64,000 nucleotides of DNA from NCBI GenBank assembly GCA_002197995.1, contig NGZR01000006.1:1116001-1180000 (forward strand). Direction: 5' to 3'. The notes beneath the pieces are model-generated. The model ran no database searches. It was given only the letters and a program-made list of their open reading frames with translations, and was not told the origin of the DNA. The DNA comes from Gaeumannomyces sp. JS-464. Lineage: Eukaryota > Ascomycota > Sordariomycetes > Magnaporthales > Magnaporthaceae. The translations under genes and the position numbers were made by a program. Each line of letters opens with the position of its first letter. The stretch's first letter is position 1. Below, in pieces: positions 53,003-63,761 of this stretch.

Positions 53003-53849
53003 GAGGCTTAATCTTTTCACTCCCCCTTTTTGCAAATAGCACTCACCTCCACCCCGATATCGGCCGCTATGTTTTTTTCTATAACGCACCCATATAAGCG
53101 AACACGGGCTTTAATGCACAAATAAAAGCAAACTGTTGCGGCTAAACTAATGGAAGCACGGGGGGCCTTGCATTGGCGCTATGAACGAAGATTTTACCCT
53201 AAGGAGAGGGAAAGAAAAAGGCGCTGGTCGCGCCGGCACGACACGCGTTTAAAGTCGTCGCGATCTGTGTGGCTTGCATGCTTGTATCTGCCCCATATCT
53301 GCCCCACAGCTGTGGCGGTTCCACTGGACGTATGGCTTGTGGCGGGACCGTCACAGTTAACTTAACGCCCTGGAGGCTTAAGTACTCGTTAAGGGCCTCC
53401 TCGACCTCCCATTGGGTAGGGTAAAAGGTTGAAAGTACCGCAGTAAACTCCAGGGTCCAAGGACGGCCGTCCCAAGGCGCCGGGCCTATAGCCTCGTCTG
53501 CGGAGGGATCGGGAGCCTCGTCTGCAGAGGGATCGGGAGCCTCGCTTGCAGAGGGATCGGGAGGGTCGCGTACGGAGGGGCCTGCAAAGAGGGCCGGACC
53601 CTCGTCTGCAAAGAGATCCGACGAGTCGCCGTCGCTTGAGAGGATAATAACCTCGTTCATGGCGCTCTTTTTGGTGTTCGTTGTTGTTGTGCACGGAAAA
53701 CGATTGCCAATGGATTAAAAATGGCGAAAAATGCAAATTCCCTGCCAAATTGCAGTCCTGCGACATCGGAAAACACAGGCGGTGCACAGGCCAAAAGTGG
53801 GGCGGGTGAGTGCTAATAGCAAAAAGGGGGAGTAAGAAGATTAAGCCTC
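53003..53849. mobile_element. 847-bp hAT-type non-autonomous element with 8-bp target duplication
   Basis: The ends are inverted repeats: GAGGCTTAATCTT..ACTCCCCCTTTTTGC at the left, and the same sequence with few changes on the reverse strand at the right. It is flanked by perfect 8-bp direct repeats TTGGAAAG (52995-53002, 53850-53857). Eight-bp duplications plus short TIRs indicate the hAT superfamily. It splits the Gypsy-F polyprotein. No transposase domain is visible in 847 bp, so it would need a helper. A decayed half copy lies at 43617-43977. Confidence 0.92.
53199..53660 (-). CDS. Hypothetical ORF inside the hAT-type element
   Basis: 153 codons starting MNEVIILSSDGDSSDLF, an acidic Ser/Asp-rich N-terminus. 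It is followed by an 8-residue repeat (DPSADEAP and variants, encoded by a 24-bp DNA repeat at about 53492-53580). Then comes a more ordered part (WTLEFTAVLSTFYPTQWEVEE, LNEYLSLQGVKLTV, PPQLWGRYGAD). No family recognised. The decayed copy at 43.6 kb shares the first part. It may be a truncated N-terminal part of the parental transposon protein or a captured gene. Confidence 0.4.
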   Translation of the reverse strand: MNEVIILSSDGDSSDLFADEGPALFAGPSVRDPPDPSASEAPDPSADEAPDPSADEAIGPAPWDGRPWTLEFTAVLSTFYPTQWEVEEALNEYLSLQGVKLTVTVPPQAIRPVEPPQLWGRYGADTSMQATQIATTLNACRAGATSAFFFPSP

Positions 53850-54328
53850 TTGGAAAGGGTGACAAGGTCTATTTGAAGCTGCACAAGGGGTACCACCTCC
53901 CCGGCAACCCTTCGAGAAAGTACTCTCAACAGCGAGCGGGACCTTTCACAGTCATCCGGAAAGTCGGCCGACTGGTGTACGAACTGGACCTTCCTGACAA
54001 CTTCAAGATTCACCCAATCATCTCGGTGGCTCACCTGCGTGCAGCATTAACCGACGAGGACCCCTTTTGGAAGAGCCAGGCCGAGGCACAGCCGGTGGAG
54101 GACAGCCAGGTCCCAGGCCTTGGACATCACAAGAACGAGTGGAAGACGGAGTGGCAGATGAGGAACGCGCAGGAGTTACTGGACGAGTACTGGGAGCGGG
54201 TTGGAGGCAAGCCGAGGTTGCCGCCCGTCAAGAAGCGCGGACGGCCGCGCAAAGCACCTATTGAGGATAACCCTTTCTTTCCAACCGTTCCGGAGAATGC
54301 CTTAATGCCGGCGCAGACACCGCCATAG

Positions 54329-54525
54329 GCACCCCCGCAGGCGGCGCGTGAGGAAGCGCCTCGAACACCGTCTTAAGCGCCACCGGCTACGCCTGACCTG
54401 CGACCTACGTCCCCGGCCGCGCCAGCCTTAGCGCTGACGCCTTTACCGGATGACGATCCCCGGGCAGGACATTTCGGAGTGCGCAAAACTTTGGGCTTTT
54501 TCGGATCGGCGATGATTTCACACGT
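54329..54525 (+). pseudogene. Short gypsy-like segment after the Gypsy-F fragment
   Basis: Plus-strand text PLPDDDPRAGHFGVRKTLG at about 54442-54498 resembles the zinc-binding (HHCC) N-terminus of a gypsy integrase (H-x-x-x-G-H-F-G-x-x-K-T). This should lie upstream, not downstream, of the polyprotein tail that precedes it. The segment abuts an opposite-strand integrase fragment at about 54526, so this is a junction of unrelated pieces. Confidence 0.4.
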
Positions 54526-54850
54526 GCGCGGGTTAAACCCAAAGAGCTTTGAAGGGATTAACACCGATGGTTTCGTGCTTTGCGTTGTTATAAACGAACT
54601 TAGCCTTATAAAGCACGGCTGCCCACCCGTACTTTTCCCTGTCGATAGACGTTCGCAGGTAGTGCATAAGCGTCTGGTGGGTGCGTTCGGTTTGACCGTC
54701 GGTTTGGGGATGGACCGCGGTGGACCGACGGGCGGATTGAAGCGCCTTTTGGTACTTAGTCCAGAAGTGGCCGGCTAGCAGCGAGTCTCGGTTATTCATG
54801 GTACCCTCGGGGGTGCCGAACTGGCGCTCGGTGTGCTGCTATGGCACTTG
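54526..54850 (-). pseudogene. Integrase fragment of the Gypsy-D subfamily, minus strand
   Basis: The minus strand reads QFGTPEGTMNNRDSLLAGHF then WTKYQKALQSARR, TAVHPQTDGQTERTHQTL, YGWAAVLYKAKFVYNNAKHE and VNPFKALWV. This covers the second half of the integrase core. The second catalytic Asp position reads NNRD and the Glu of TER is kept. It closely parallels the Gypsy-D integrase at 31.08-31.32 kb but is nearly free of RIP. Both ends are abrupt. Confidence 0.8.
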
Positions 54851-55171
54851 GGTAAGAGAGAGAGTATATTTAACGTCAGTAAGTCGGGATCTACCAGTCC
54901 CTGCCTCCCAAGGGGCATATGACGTGCTAGCGCTACCTAAGCTAAACATTAGGCTATATGTTGCTATCCGGCGGCTAGCAGAATTAAACCCGAAGGCACA
55001 CGGGGGTCGGGCCGCATTCCGGCGCTCCTTGTTGGTGAGCGGGCAATCGGCGGTAGGGCGTATAACTATACGCCGGGGCGTTGTAAAGCGCTGGGTGGTA
55101 GTAATGCTGTCGGCCGGCGGGTGTGCCGGAAAAGGGGTAAAGCCGGGTTTGGGAGGGGGAGGGGGTTTTCG
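54851..55171. other. No gene recognised; remnant preceding Gypsy-E
   Basis: GC-rich with frames on both strands that show no family signature. It includes a TATAACTATACGCC patch and a G-rich run GGGAGGGGGAGGGGG (about 55151-55166) immediately before the Gypsy-E target duplication. It may be part of an older LTR element into which Gypsy-E inserted. Confidence 0.4.
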
Positions 55172-55454
55172 AGTGTCACACGGGGACGATCCCGGGACGG
55201 AAATCGACCGGTTGGGCACCAAGAGTTGGCACCCAAGCCAAAGTAAGGCGACCAGTTAAACCAAAGGCAGGGGACGGCTCCGTAGGAGCACGGACTTCGC
55301 ACGGACTAAAAGGCCCTTTTATTTATTCCCTTTTTCTCCCTCGATTCCCTTTAGCAAATTTTGGCTTTTTAAACATCTTTTAAAGCTTTGAAAAATTATT
55401 AGCTTTTATAAAGTAATACAATCTATTCCAAGCCGACATTATCCTTTTATTACA
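55172..55454 (+). repeat. Left LTR of Gypsy-E
   Basis: 283 bp, matching 61876-62157 with mostly C/T and G/A differences. Shared blocks include GACGATCCCGGGACGG, GACGGCTCCGTAGGAGC and TAGCAAATTTTGGC. Confidence 0.95.
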
Positions 55455-55699
55455 AATAATTTTTCAGCATTTAGGACCGCTTAGTAGTAGCCTATTATCT
55501 TTCCTTTTAAGCTTTGGAAGGCACTATTTAAGCAATCCAACCCTTCCCAGTCACGATTGGGTCGACAGCTACGGTCGGCCCTCGCCGCCACGGCACCCTC
55601 CAACCTTCCGCAAACGGCTTTTGTATAGCCGCCTGCGAAAACCTAACCCCTTACACTAGCCGCGTCGGTTTTCGCAATTAGTACCGCTTAGGGAACCAT

Positions 55700-58271
55700 T
55701 AACGAAAACAGTAGTAAAACGGATTACGACGAGGATATTAAACGTTTAAACTAAAAAACCTCCGAAATCGAAGGACGGCTTGAAGATTTTAACGATAAAC
55801 TCCAAACAATCGCTAAAAAAGCTAAAAATCCATCGACACGGCCTGGGCCAAAGTAAGTTAAATTAACGCGGCTTTTAAGCAAATATAAAAGAAAATCCGA
55901 AACCACGCGGCCCAATTTGCGGCCCACGAACAAAACATCGCGTTATTTTGCGTTACCCATACACCATTGCCTAATATGCCGGCTTAAGGCGATTCGCTTT
56001 AAGCTTATAAGGTTAGCGAAAACCCCCCCCCCCCCCCCCCCCCCCCCCCTCCCCCGTATCGCAATTAATGGACGTCCCAATAATAAACGACGCAGAGGCT
56101 TTTTTTTGTACTTAGCCCCCACTTTCGAAAAAGCCATAGGCTAAAAAGGTTTTCAATCCTTAGGAAAAATGCCCGACCTTCCCGAATGGATGGTCGGCAT
56201 TTAACAAAAATTTGTTAATACCTACCGTGCTATTATAATTTTACCAAAAGCGTTAAACGAAAAGCATTTAACGCTTAAAAGCAACTTAATAAGCTTAACG
56301 CCCAATACGATAGTATTACTTACGGCTACCACACCCTCGTTTCCATATATAAAGAAGGATTATTGGCTTTTATAAAACAGCAAAAAAGGTTTTGCTAACG
56401 GATTTTTGCGGAAAGCTACCTATTCGCTTAGCAAATATAGGGAAACGTTACCGCCCTAGCGGAATAATAAAAAATACGCACCTAAGCTTTAGCCCACTTT
56501 CGAAACGCCACCCGAGCAAACCAAAATCGTTTTTAAAAGCTGCAAAAACGATTTACCTTTTTTAAAAAAGGCGTCGAAAAATAGGCGGAATAAAAAAAAG
56601 CACAAATCTGAGCTTTTATGGTTAAAAAACACGTTTCCCCTAATAACTTTACCGCCGTAAAAAGGAGGGTGCTTTCCGAAACACGGCAGCTCGTTAAAAA
56701 TACCTTAAAAAAGCACGACGCATAAAAAAAAAGGGATCCGTCCTCGCTCCTCCACCATTATATCGGCGCTGTAACGAAACTCGCTACTTCCTGCGTTTTA
56801 GCAAAGGTTACCAGTTAACAACCCTGCTAATGCCCCGGTTCCTTCCATTAAAGCAAAACCCGCAAAATAATTAAATATAAAACAATCCGCTTCCTTCCAA
56901 TAAGGAGTTCTCGATAAGGACCTTTTATTTCCCGCTAATTTGCAACGCTAGCAGGTTAGGGCCACAGCCGCCGCTGCCTACCAATAGTACCGCGCCGCCA
57001 CTGCCGGACCCCGGCACTTAGGCAATTTAAAAAGGCTGTCCGGTATTCCGCCTTAAAGGCCACTTAACGAACCTCCCAATTATGTCGCAGTACTAAGGGA
57101 CCTATCGGATTTTTCCGAGTCGTCTTCCGACGAAAACGGTCGCGATTGAAACGGCCGAAACGACCCCCGGAGGAAGTCCCGACGGCCTAAGGATTCCGAA
57201 CTCCGGGAAATTATCCGAAAACTTCGGCGCGACTTTAATCGACCCGCTGCCCCGACCGCCATTATTAACCCAATCCAGCTTAACAAGCTTAAGGAATACG
57301 AAGGTAAAAGCCTAGCGAAATTTAGGCCTTAGTAGTTCCGCGTTACCGCTTATATAAAAACATACGCGGATAGCTTCCCGAACGACGTTATAAAAATCAA
57401 CTAAATCGGATCCCTTTTTACGGAAAATGCCCAAATATGGCATTACTAACGTATAAGGTTTATACGGGAAATAAGATTGAAAAACAACTGGCGAGCTTAT
57501 TCGTCCGCATTTTAGGAGCGTTTTAAAAACGCTACCGAACACGACCGCAATGCCCGAAAAATGCGAAAGTTTAAATATAAAGGTAATATAGTACAATACA
57601 TTACCGAGCTTTTCGACCTTAACGAGGCCGTGCAATAGTCTGGTATTACCTTTCGAAAGCACATTTTTAGCACTTTGCTAAAGGAAATTACCCGTTTCGT
57701 ATACTCGTAACAAGGGGGCCTCCCCGATACGAACGAAAAATTCCTGGCTGTTATTTAGCAAGCAGGAAAAATTTATAAGGTTATGCTTTAAAATCCAAAG
57801 CTAAAATCGCAGGCGGGAAAAAAAGGGCCCGCTTTAACATAAAAGCGCTCGAACGCGGGCCGTTCCCGTGATAACAGCTTTAAAAAGGCTAACAGCTTAA
57901 ACCAATTTTTAAAACCGGCAGCCAAAAAAGCCGCAATCGGCGATAAAAAGAACCATGTTTGGCTTTTTGTTAAGCAAGCATTAAAAAGTGTCGACTAAAA
58001 AGATATGGAACAAAAAAAACAAGCAAAAGCGGTATGCTGGAAATATGGCCGGGATAACCACCATATTTTAAAATGCTTCGCAAAAAGGGACGTCGCTAGC
58101 AGGGAATTTCCGCCGCCCCCAGCGAAGGTGGCCAGCAATAAAAGGGTCGCTTTTAGCGACCCTTTAAAGCCAAACCCTAAAAAAGCCAAAATCGCTGCTA
58201 TTACCACCAGCGATAACTTTATTTTTAATAAAACTTTCGAGGAATTTACCGAATTCGACTCGGATTGCTAA
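55700..58271 (+). pseudogene. Gypsy-E gag relic with zinc knuckle
   Basis: Gag text is readable with stops from about 55.7 kb. A 27-base C run (56023-56049) interrupts it. In the 3' part an open segment (58005-58271) contains a CCHC knuckle, CWKYGRDNHHILKC at 58039-58080, where the second Cys is now Tyr through a G-to-A change. A basic PLKPNPKKAKI tail and an acidic FEEFTEFDSDC end follow. Confidence 0.75.
56023..56055 (+). repeat. Poly-C tract
   Basis: Twenty-seven C residues in a row (56023-56049), one T, then five C. In one frame this is a polyproline stretch in gag. Such a tract resists RIP, which acts on CpA. Its true length is uncertain because homopolymers this long are error-prone in sequencing and assembly. 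Confidence 0.9.
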
Positions 58272-60060
58272 CTCGCTAAGGTAACGGCTTTAAATACCGG
58301 ACCTTTTCGATCCGGCACCCGCCGCTTTATCGTTACGATGCACTTTAAAGCGAAAGGCATTTAAAAAACCCAAATACGAGTATTATTAAACATAAAAAGC
58401 GATATTGCCGTTATTTCCCATAAAATCGCAAAAAGCCTAATATAATACCTAGTAACCTGGAAAGTTCCCCGGCTTATAACGGCTTACGATAAATCCTTTA
58501 TAAAATCGGGCGGATATTAATACTTCCCCAACATAACCTTCCGTTATTAAAATCACTGATTTTAAATCGCCTTCGAGGTTAGCGATTTAAACCCCGATTG
58601 TAATATAATTTTGCCTTATTAGTAACTACAAATCCACCAACCCTAAAACCTTTAAACGACTTTAGCAAAATACATTCGGTATCGACGCGTGCAAAAAGTG
58701 TCGTAACTTTAGGGCCCGATACCGCATGGATCCTCGCGACCTTTCGAATTTCCAAACCGTCGAACCGGCTATAATCGCCGCGATAAAAAAGATTAGCCCC
58801 GACTTTGTTAAACTGGGAGTCGCCGATAGCATCGCGGCCGTTTTTAAAAAGTTTCGGGAGTTCCTCCCAATTATGTTAAACAAAACCGCTATGCGCCTGC
58901 CCAACCACGCTATAGGACTATATTATAAAATTAAAAGAAAGGGTTAAACCTATTTGGGGCCTTTTTTACAACATAAGCTAACGAAAGCTTAATATTTTTA
59001 AGCTTTAGCTTTAAAAAAACCTCGAAGCAGGAAAAATCCGTCGCTTTACCTCGGCTGTTAGCTTTCCCTTGCTGTTCGCAAATAAGAAAAACCTTTTCGA
59101 TCCTTTTCGGCCGGTTATTAATTACAAAAACTTAAACTTTAAAACAGTCCCCGTCTAATGCCTTATCCCATTTATTATTAAACTTTAAAATAAATTCCGA
59201 AAAGCTAAATGGATAACTAAAATAAACCTTAAAATAAGGTTTAATTTAATTAAAATAAAGGAAAGCTACGAATGGTTTACAGCTTTCCGTTGCAAATACG
59301 GCCTTTTCGAATACACCGTTATACCTATGGGATTATTTAACGCTTTAGCGACGTTTTAAAGCTTAATAAACCACATTTTTATAAACCTTATCAATTCGGA
59401 ACTACTAATATACCTCGACGACTTTTTTATTTATGCCGAAATCGAGGAAAAATATAATAACCTTGTAAAGGAAGTCCTTTAACGGCTTACTAAGCACAAC
59501 CTGGCGGTAGCCCTCCGTAAATGCAATTAGGATGTGCAAAAAGTCGAGTTTTTTAATTACGTTATCGGCTAAAACGGTATCGCCATAGCATAAAGCAAAG
59601 TCGACACCGTGCTTTAATAAAAGGAGTTTAAATGCTTTAAAAATTGTTAATCCTTCGTGGGCTTCGCGAACTTTTACAAAAGGTTTATTAAAAGGTTTTC
59701 CAAAATTATAAAACCTTTAACAACGGCTAATGCACTACCTAAAAACCGATAAACCTAAACCCCGGATATGCAGGCAGCTTTTAACACCTTTAAAATGGCG
59801 TTTACGTTACCTCCAATTTTATGCCATTTCGACTTAACAATCCCTACCATTGTGAAAACGAACTCCTTTAACTTTGCTATCGAAACTGTCCTATCCCAAC
59901 AAGACCCTAACGATGGAAAGCTACACCCCGTTGCCTTCCACTCCCGCAAAATAACTTTAGCTAAAATTAATTACGAGATTTATAATAAAAAATTGCTAAT
60001 TATCGTGGATAGTTTCGCAAAGTGGAAACATTACCTCGAAAATGCTTAACATTAAATAAA
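58272..60060 (+). pseudogene. Gypsy-E protease region, reverse transcriptase and RNase H relic
   Basis: RT text runs from about 59.0 kb, with YTVIPMGLFNALATF near 59320 and the active site YLDDFFIYAE at 59411-59440 (both Asp kept). GFANFYKRFIKRFSKI near 59658-59705 is the connection region. RNase H is an open segment at 59768-60049: MQAAFNTFKMAFTLPPIL, VLSQQDPNDGKLHPVAF, SRKITLAKINYEIYNK and AKWKHYLENA. The family acidic residue in the E-T-D motif has become KTN. Stops elsewhere inactivate the frame. Confidence 0.85.
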
Positions 60061-61850
60061 GGTTTTTACAAACCATTAAAACCTGGTTTACTTTACTATA
60101 ACCAAAATCCTTAATAAAAAACAAGCCCGATAGGCTTAGCAATTAGCAAATTACTGGTTTATAATTAATTATCGACCGGGAAAGCAAAACGAAAAGGCCG
60201 ATATATTATTTAAACTCCCGTAATACCGATTTAAAAAAAAGGGAGTGAAAATTAGCCAATTACGACGATTTTGCAAAAAAAACACTTCCTAAAAACGGAA
60301 AACGTAAAAAACCCCGTTAAACTTAAGCATAACGAATCCTCCTTCCTTTTATCCCTAGCTAAATTATGCAGCATCCCGACGTTTAAATGGGCGTCGGCCT
60401 TTACAAATAAGGTTAAAAAGCTTGGATTTTAAAACCTTAAATACTTGGAACGCTTTCGGGCTTCCGGGAAAAAAGAAAAGGTAAAAGATAAACTTTTTTA
60501 CCATAAAAACAAACTATAAGTGCTAACCACGGCTTTGCAAAAAGAAATCCTCGAATTTAAACACGATATTAAGGTCGCTGAATATATAGGGATAAATAAA
60601 ACTTTCGAGCTAATTACACGCCATTTTTAATAGCTTAGCATTAAAAAAGCAGTTAAAAAATACGTCCGGAGCTGCCTGGAATGCCAAAAGAATAAAGCTT
60701 TAAAGCATGCGCTTTTCGGACCTTTCCAACTTATAAAATTACATTACCAACCTTAAAAAACCGTCGTTATAAATTTTATTACCGATTTGCCCTTATTTAA
60801 CGGTTATAACTCCATTTGGGTAATAGTAAACCCATTTACCAAAATGGGACATTTTATGCCGCTTAAAACAAACGAAAAAAAAACGGATAATTTTATCCGC
60901 ATTTTCGCTAAAAAATACTAGCGATTGCATGGTATGCCTTTGGATATCATTTCCGACAAAGATTTTAAATTTACAGCACACTTATGGAAAGACTTTTTAA
61001 AGCTGGTAGGAATACGCCCCCGCATAAGTACAGCGTTCCACCTTCAAATTAACGGATAAACAAAAAGGCTTAACCAAAGCCTAAAAGCTTACTTTCGTTT
61101 TTTATTAATTACGAAATAACCAATTGGGTTAATTTTTTCCTATAGCGAAGTTCGCTTATAATAATACTGCTTCGGCAAATACCTCCGTTACTCCTTTTTT
61201 CGCTAATTACGGCTACTACCCAGCTTTAAACAACCCCCCTTTTCCTAAACGGACATACAACCCAACCAGCAAGCTTTACGCCTATTGGATAACCCAAGTG
61301 CACCGAAAAGCCCGGGAGTGCTTCGACAAAGCCCGAAACCGCATTAAACACTAGGCCGATAAAAAGAAAAGTCCCTTCCTCGTTTTTGCCGAAAGATAAC
61401 TCGTTATGCTTAACGCCCGCCACGTTAAAACCCAGCGATTTGCCAAAAAACTAAACTTTAAAATGCTCGGCCTTTTCCGGATTGCCAAAGTAATTTCCCT
61501 TACGGCGGTACGGCTTGCTTTCCCTGCTTTTTGGAAAATCTATAATATTTTCCACGTATTTTTTATTAAGCCGTATCGCGTTGGCATTTAAGCACGGCCT
61601 AACTTTAACTAGGTTTTGCGTAACGCCCTTTTTATTAAAAGAGAGTATATAATCGAAAAGGTTATAAATTCCATAAAAGCATAAAATAAAGTTAAGTATT
61701 TCGTAAAATGGGAAGGCTATTTAATTAAAAAGGATTGGATTTGGGAACCTTAGGAGCATTTTAACGGCGAAAAAGCTAAAACGAAAGTCCGAACCTTCCA
61801 TAACAACCACGCTTTTAAACCACGAGATTTCAAAATGTAAAGGTTTTAAA
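60061..61850 (+). pseudogene. Gypsy-E integrase and chromodomain relic
   Basis: Zinc-binding domain: HDIKVAEYIG..., then CLECQKNK near 60675. The core has NFITDLPLFNGYNSIWVIV (about 60773-60830; family D-F-I-T-D-L-P, first Asp now Asn), LDIISDKDFKFTAHLWKDF (about 60943-61000, second Asp kept), and TAFHLQINGQTKRLNQ where the family H-P-Q-T-D-G-Q-T-E-R has lost its catalytic Glu to Lys. A GPY-type region (KMLGLFRIAKVISLTAVRLA) follows, then a chromodomain with KYFVKWEGYLIKKDWIWEP near 61689-61750. Confidence 0.85.
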
Positions 61851-61854
61851 GCGA

Positions 61855-61875
61855 GCCTTAGGGAAAGGAGGATAG
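61855..61875 (+). promoter_or_regulatory. Polypurine tract of Gypsy-E
   Basis: GGGAAAGGAGGATAG directly precedes the right LTR start at 61876, the normal place for plus-strand priming. Confidence 0.7.
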
Positions 61876-62157
61876 TGTTATACGAGGACGATCCCGGGAC
61901 GGAAATCGACCGGTTGGGCACCAAAAGTTAGCACTTAAGCCAAAGTAAGGCGACCAGTTAAACCAGAGGCAAAAAACGGCTCCGTAGGAGCACGGACTCC
62001 GCACGGACCAAAAGGCCCCTTTATTTATTCCCTTTTTTTTCCCTCGATTCCTTTTAGCAAATTTTGGCTTTTTAAGCATCTTTTAAAGCCTTGAAAAATT
62101 ATTAGCTTTTATAAAGTAATACAATTTATTCCAAGTTGACATTGTCCTTTTGTTATA
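61876..62157 (+). repeat. Right LTR of Gypsy-E
   Basis: 282 bp, partner of 55172-55454, followed by target duplication TCGAA. Confidence 0.95.
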
Positions 62158-62162
62158 TCGAA

Positions 62163-63761
62163 ACCTCCTTTAAGCCCGGCTGGAAGTGCGGGGGACTAAC
62201 GAGCCTACTATTGGTCCTAATAGTACAAAGGAAAAAGGAAGAGGTGTAAGGAAAAAGAAAAGGAAAAGGTTATATGTGGGCTTTTTAGGCCCTATCGTGA
62301 TCGTCCGGCGGTAGTGTAATAGTTGGTAGCTTTGACGAACGAAGCAAAAAGAGAGGGCTTTTGGAAAAGCCGTTTTCAATATTTAAGCTTGTCGAAAGCC
62401 GGGAAAAGGTCCGCTATAAGCCACTTGTTTTTTACCGCCCTAGCTAGTTTGCAAAATATAAGGTGGAAAGGGGATTTATTTCGCTCGCAGCGGTACGGGT
62501 TATCGTCTTCGTGTCCGAATTTTCAGTGGTACCAGTCGAAATCCCCGTGGCCGGTGTGGCACCTGGGTAAAGGAAAGGGCTAAAATCGTTTTCCGCGTGG
62601 GGATGAACTTGGCATATTTGGTAAAGTTGTTCCATGGAAAATCCCCCGCCGGTTTAGCGGCATTTCCGTTTTCGGTTACTTCTTTTTTAGGTATAGCGCT
62701 TCCCGATTAAGCTTTTTAATTTAAGCAATTAATTATTTAAGTATCCACTTTACAATTCCCACCCCCCTTTTTTGCACACCTAGCCAGCCAATTTCGTTGC
62801 CTGCTTTTATTTAGGCTTTTGCTTATTTTTACGCTGCTTTACATTTATGCAAATTAACTGCTTATTCCATTCCGCTTTAAACTGTAAAAAAGGATGCTTT
62901 TTTTAATTCTTTTTTTTTTGCTTTTTAACTAGCTATTTACATTTTAAACCTATTTTTATTTTTTGCGTTCCTAAATAATTACATTTTATTTTGGTTCGGT
63001 TTATATGCGGTTTTAATTTATATTTAAAGCTAAATATTAGGAAGGTAGTTACGTTTATTTTATATAACCTTTTAACCGCTCCTATTTTTTGCTAAGCTTT
63101 TAACTACATTTTTTATCTTTTTTAATTAACATTTCAAAAGGGCAGCCGAATAACCCGGCCTTGTAAAAACCACTACGTTATAATATTGTTAAAATTATAT
63201 AAATTTTAATAATGGTTTTAACCTAGTTTTACTACCGTTTTTACAAATAGCATAAAGAAAATCACAGTATTTTTCGAAAGCGGTTCGTATTAATTTATTA
63301 ACTTAGTTTAACGCCTAATATATAATTCCTTAGTTTTAATAATAGCTTTTATAATGTAATTGTGGAATTAGTAATTTTACGAACTAGTTTTAAAAAGCGG
63401 CTTTTCCTAGTTTTAAGGGCAGGTAAATTTGCTTTTTTATTAGTTAAAAAGTTTTTTTAATAAGTTAGGTTGCAAATATATTGCTATATTTGGCAGGAAT
63501 ATAATAGCTTTATTAAGCGAATGTAATAAACCGCGTTATTTTTAAAGCTTATTTTTTACCATTTTTCCTTATTTTTTTTTTCGGTATCGCTAAAAACCAA
63601 TTTTAATAAGCATAATAATTTTAATAATGCGTTAAATAAGCTTTTTTATAAAAGTTAATTTAGTTTGTTTTATAATTGGTTTAATTAGGTTAATAATAAA
63701 TAATAGCTGGTTAAAAAAGCTAAAACTTTACTATAAATATAAAATTTAAAAAAGAATAACG
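62163..63761. other. Degraded sequence between Gypsy-E and mariner-3, no gene recognised
   Basis: 62.16-62.65 kb is moderately GC-rich. A minus frame at 62635-62444 (MEQLYQICQVHPHAENDF then ending STLYFAN) is protein-like but unrecognised, perhaps gag of the older element into which Gypsy-E inserted. From 62.65 kb on the sequence is AT-rich and stop-dense on both strands with no readable motif. Confidence 0.45.

Larger units (their letters stand above)
52394..54328 (+). pseudogene. Gypsy-F integrase and C-terminal polyprotein fragment, interrupted by a hAT-type element
   Basis: The fragment begins in the integrase core with IDFITGLPSVP (first catalytic Asp), then LLTVTDKATKRTLLIPG. The segment with the second catalytic motif is missing (an abrupt passage from AEDRGTM to LTDMWKELG). 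It continues TTAYHPQADGAAERKNQ (catalytic Glu kept), SPHELLFGF and RRYDSQHRQ. The hAT-type element follows (53003-53849). The frame resumes GDKVYLKLHKGYHLPG, AGPFTVIRKVGRLVYELDLP and HPIISVAHLRAALTDEDPF, ending in a basic KKRGRPRK motif (AT-hook-like). Removing the insert and one TSD copy rejoins the frame exactly. There is little RIP. Confidence 0.85.
46973..55171. other. GC-balanced island largely spared from RIP
   Basis: Between the right end of the pogo-type element and the left LTR of Gypsy-E, base composition changes to balanced GC with CA/TG dinucleotides present. Open frames are long and protein-like. The island carries the host-like genes (aldo/keto reductase, UstYa-like protein, small secreted protein) and, in its right part, fragments of a helicase gene and of gypsy elements. 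Confidence 0.85.
55172..62157 (+). mobile_element. Gypsy-E: full-length chromodomain Ty3/gypsy element, RIP-decayed
   Basis: 6,986 bp. LTRs of 283 and 282 bp (55172-55454, 61876-62157) begin TGTCACACG/TGTTATACG and end TTACA/TTATA. Target duplications are TCGAG (55167-55171) and TCGAA (62158-62162), differing by one RIP-type change. A purine tract GGGAAAGGAGGATAG precedes the right LTR. Plus-strand gag, zinc knuckle, protease region, RT, RNase H, integrase and chromodomain follow in order with no nested insertion. Many stops make it inactive. It is the least disrupted element in the window. Confidence 0.95.

Noticed and set aside
56023..56055. Telomere or centromere-type tract
   Set aside because: A plain C homopolymer with no CCCTAA units, inside a gag gene.
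62305..62380. tRNA-like D-arm string GGTAGTGTAATAGTTGG
   Set aside because: No matching T arm (B box) follows at tRNA distance.
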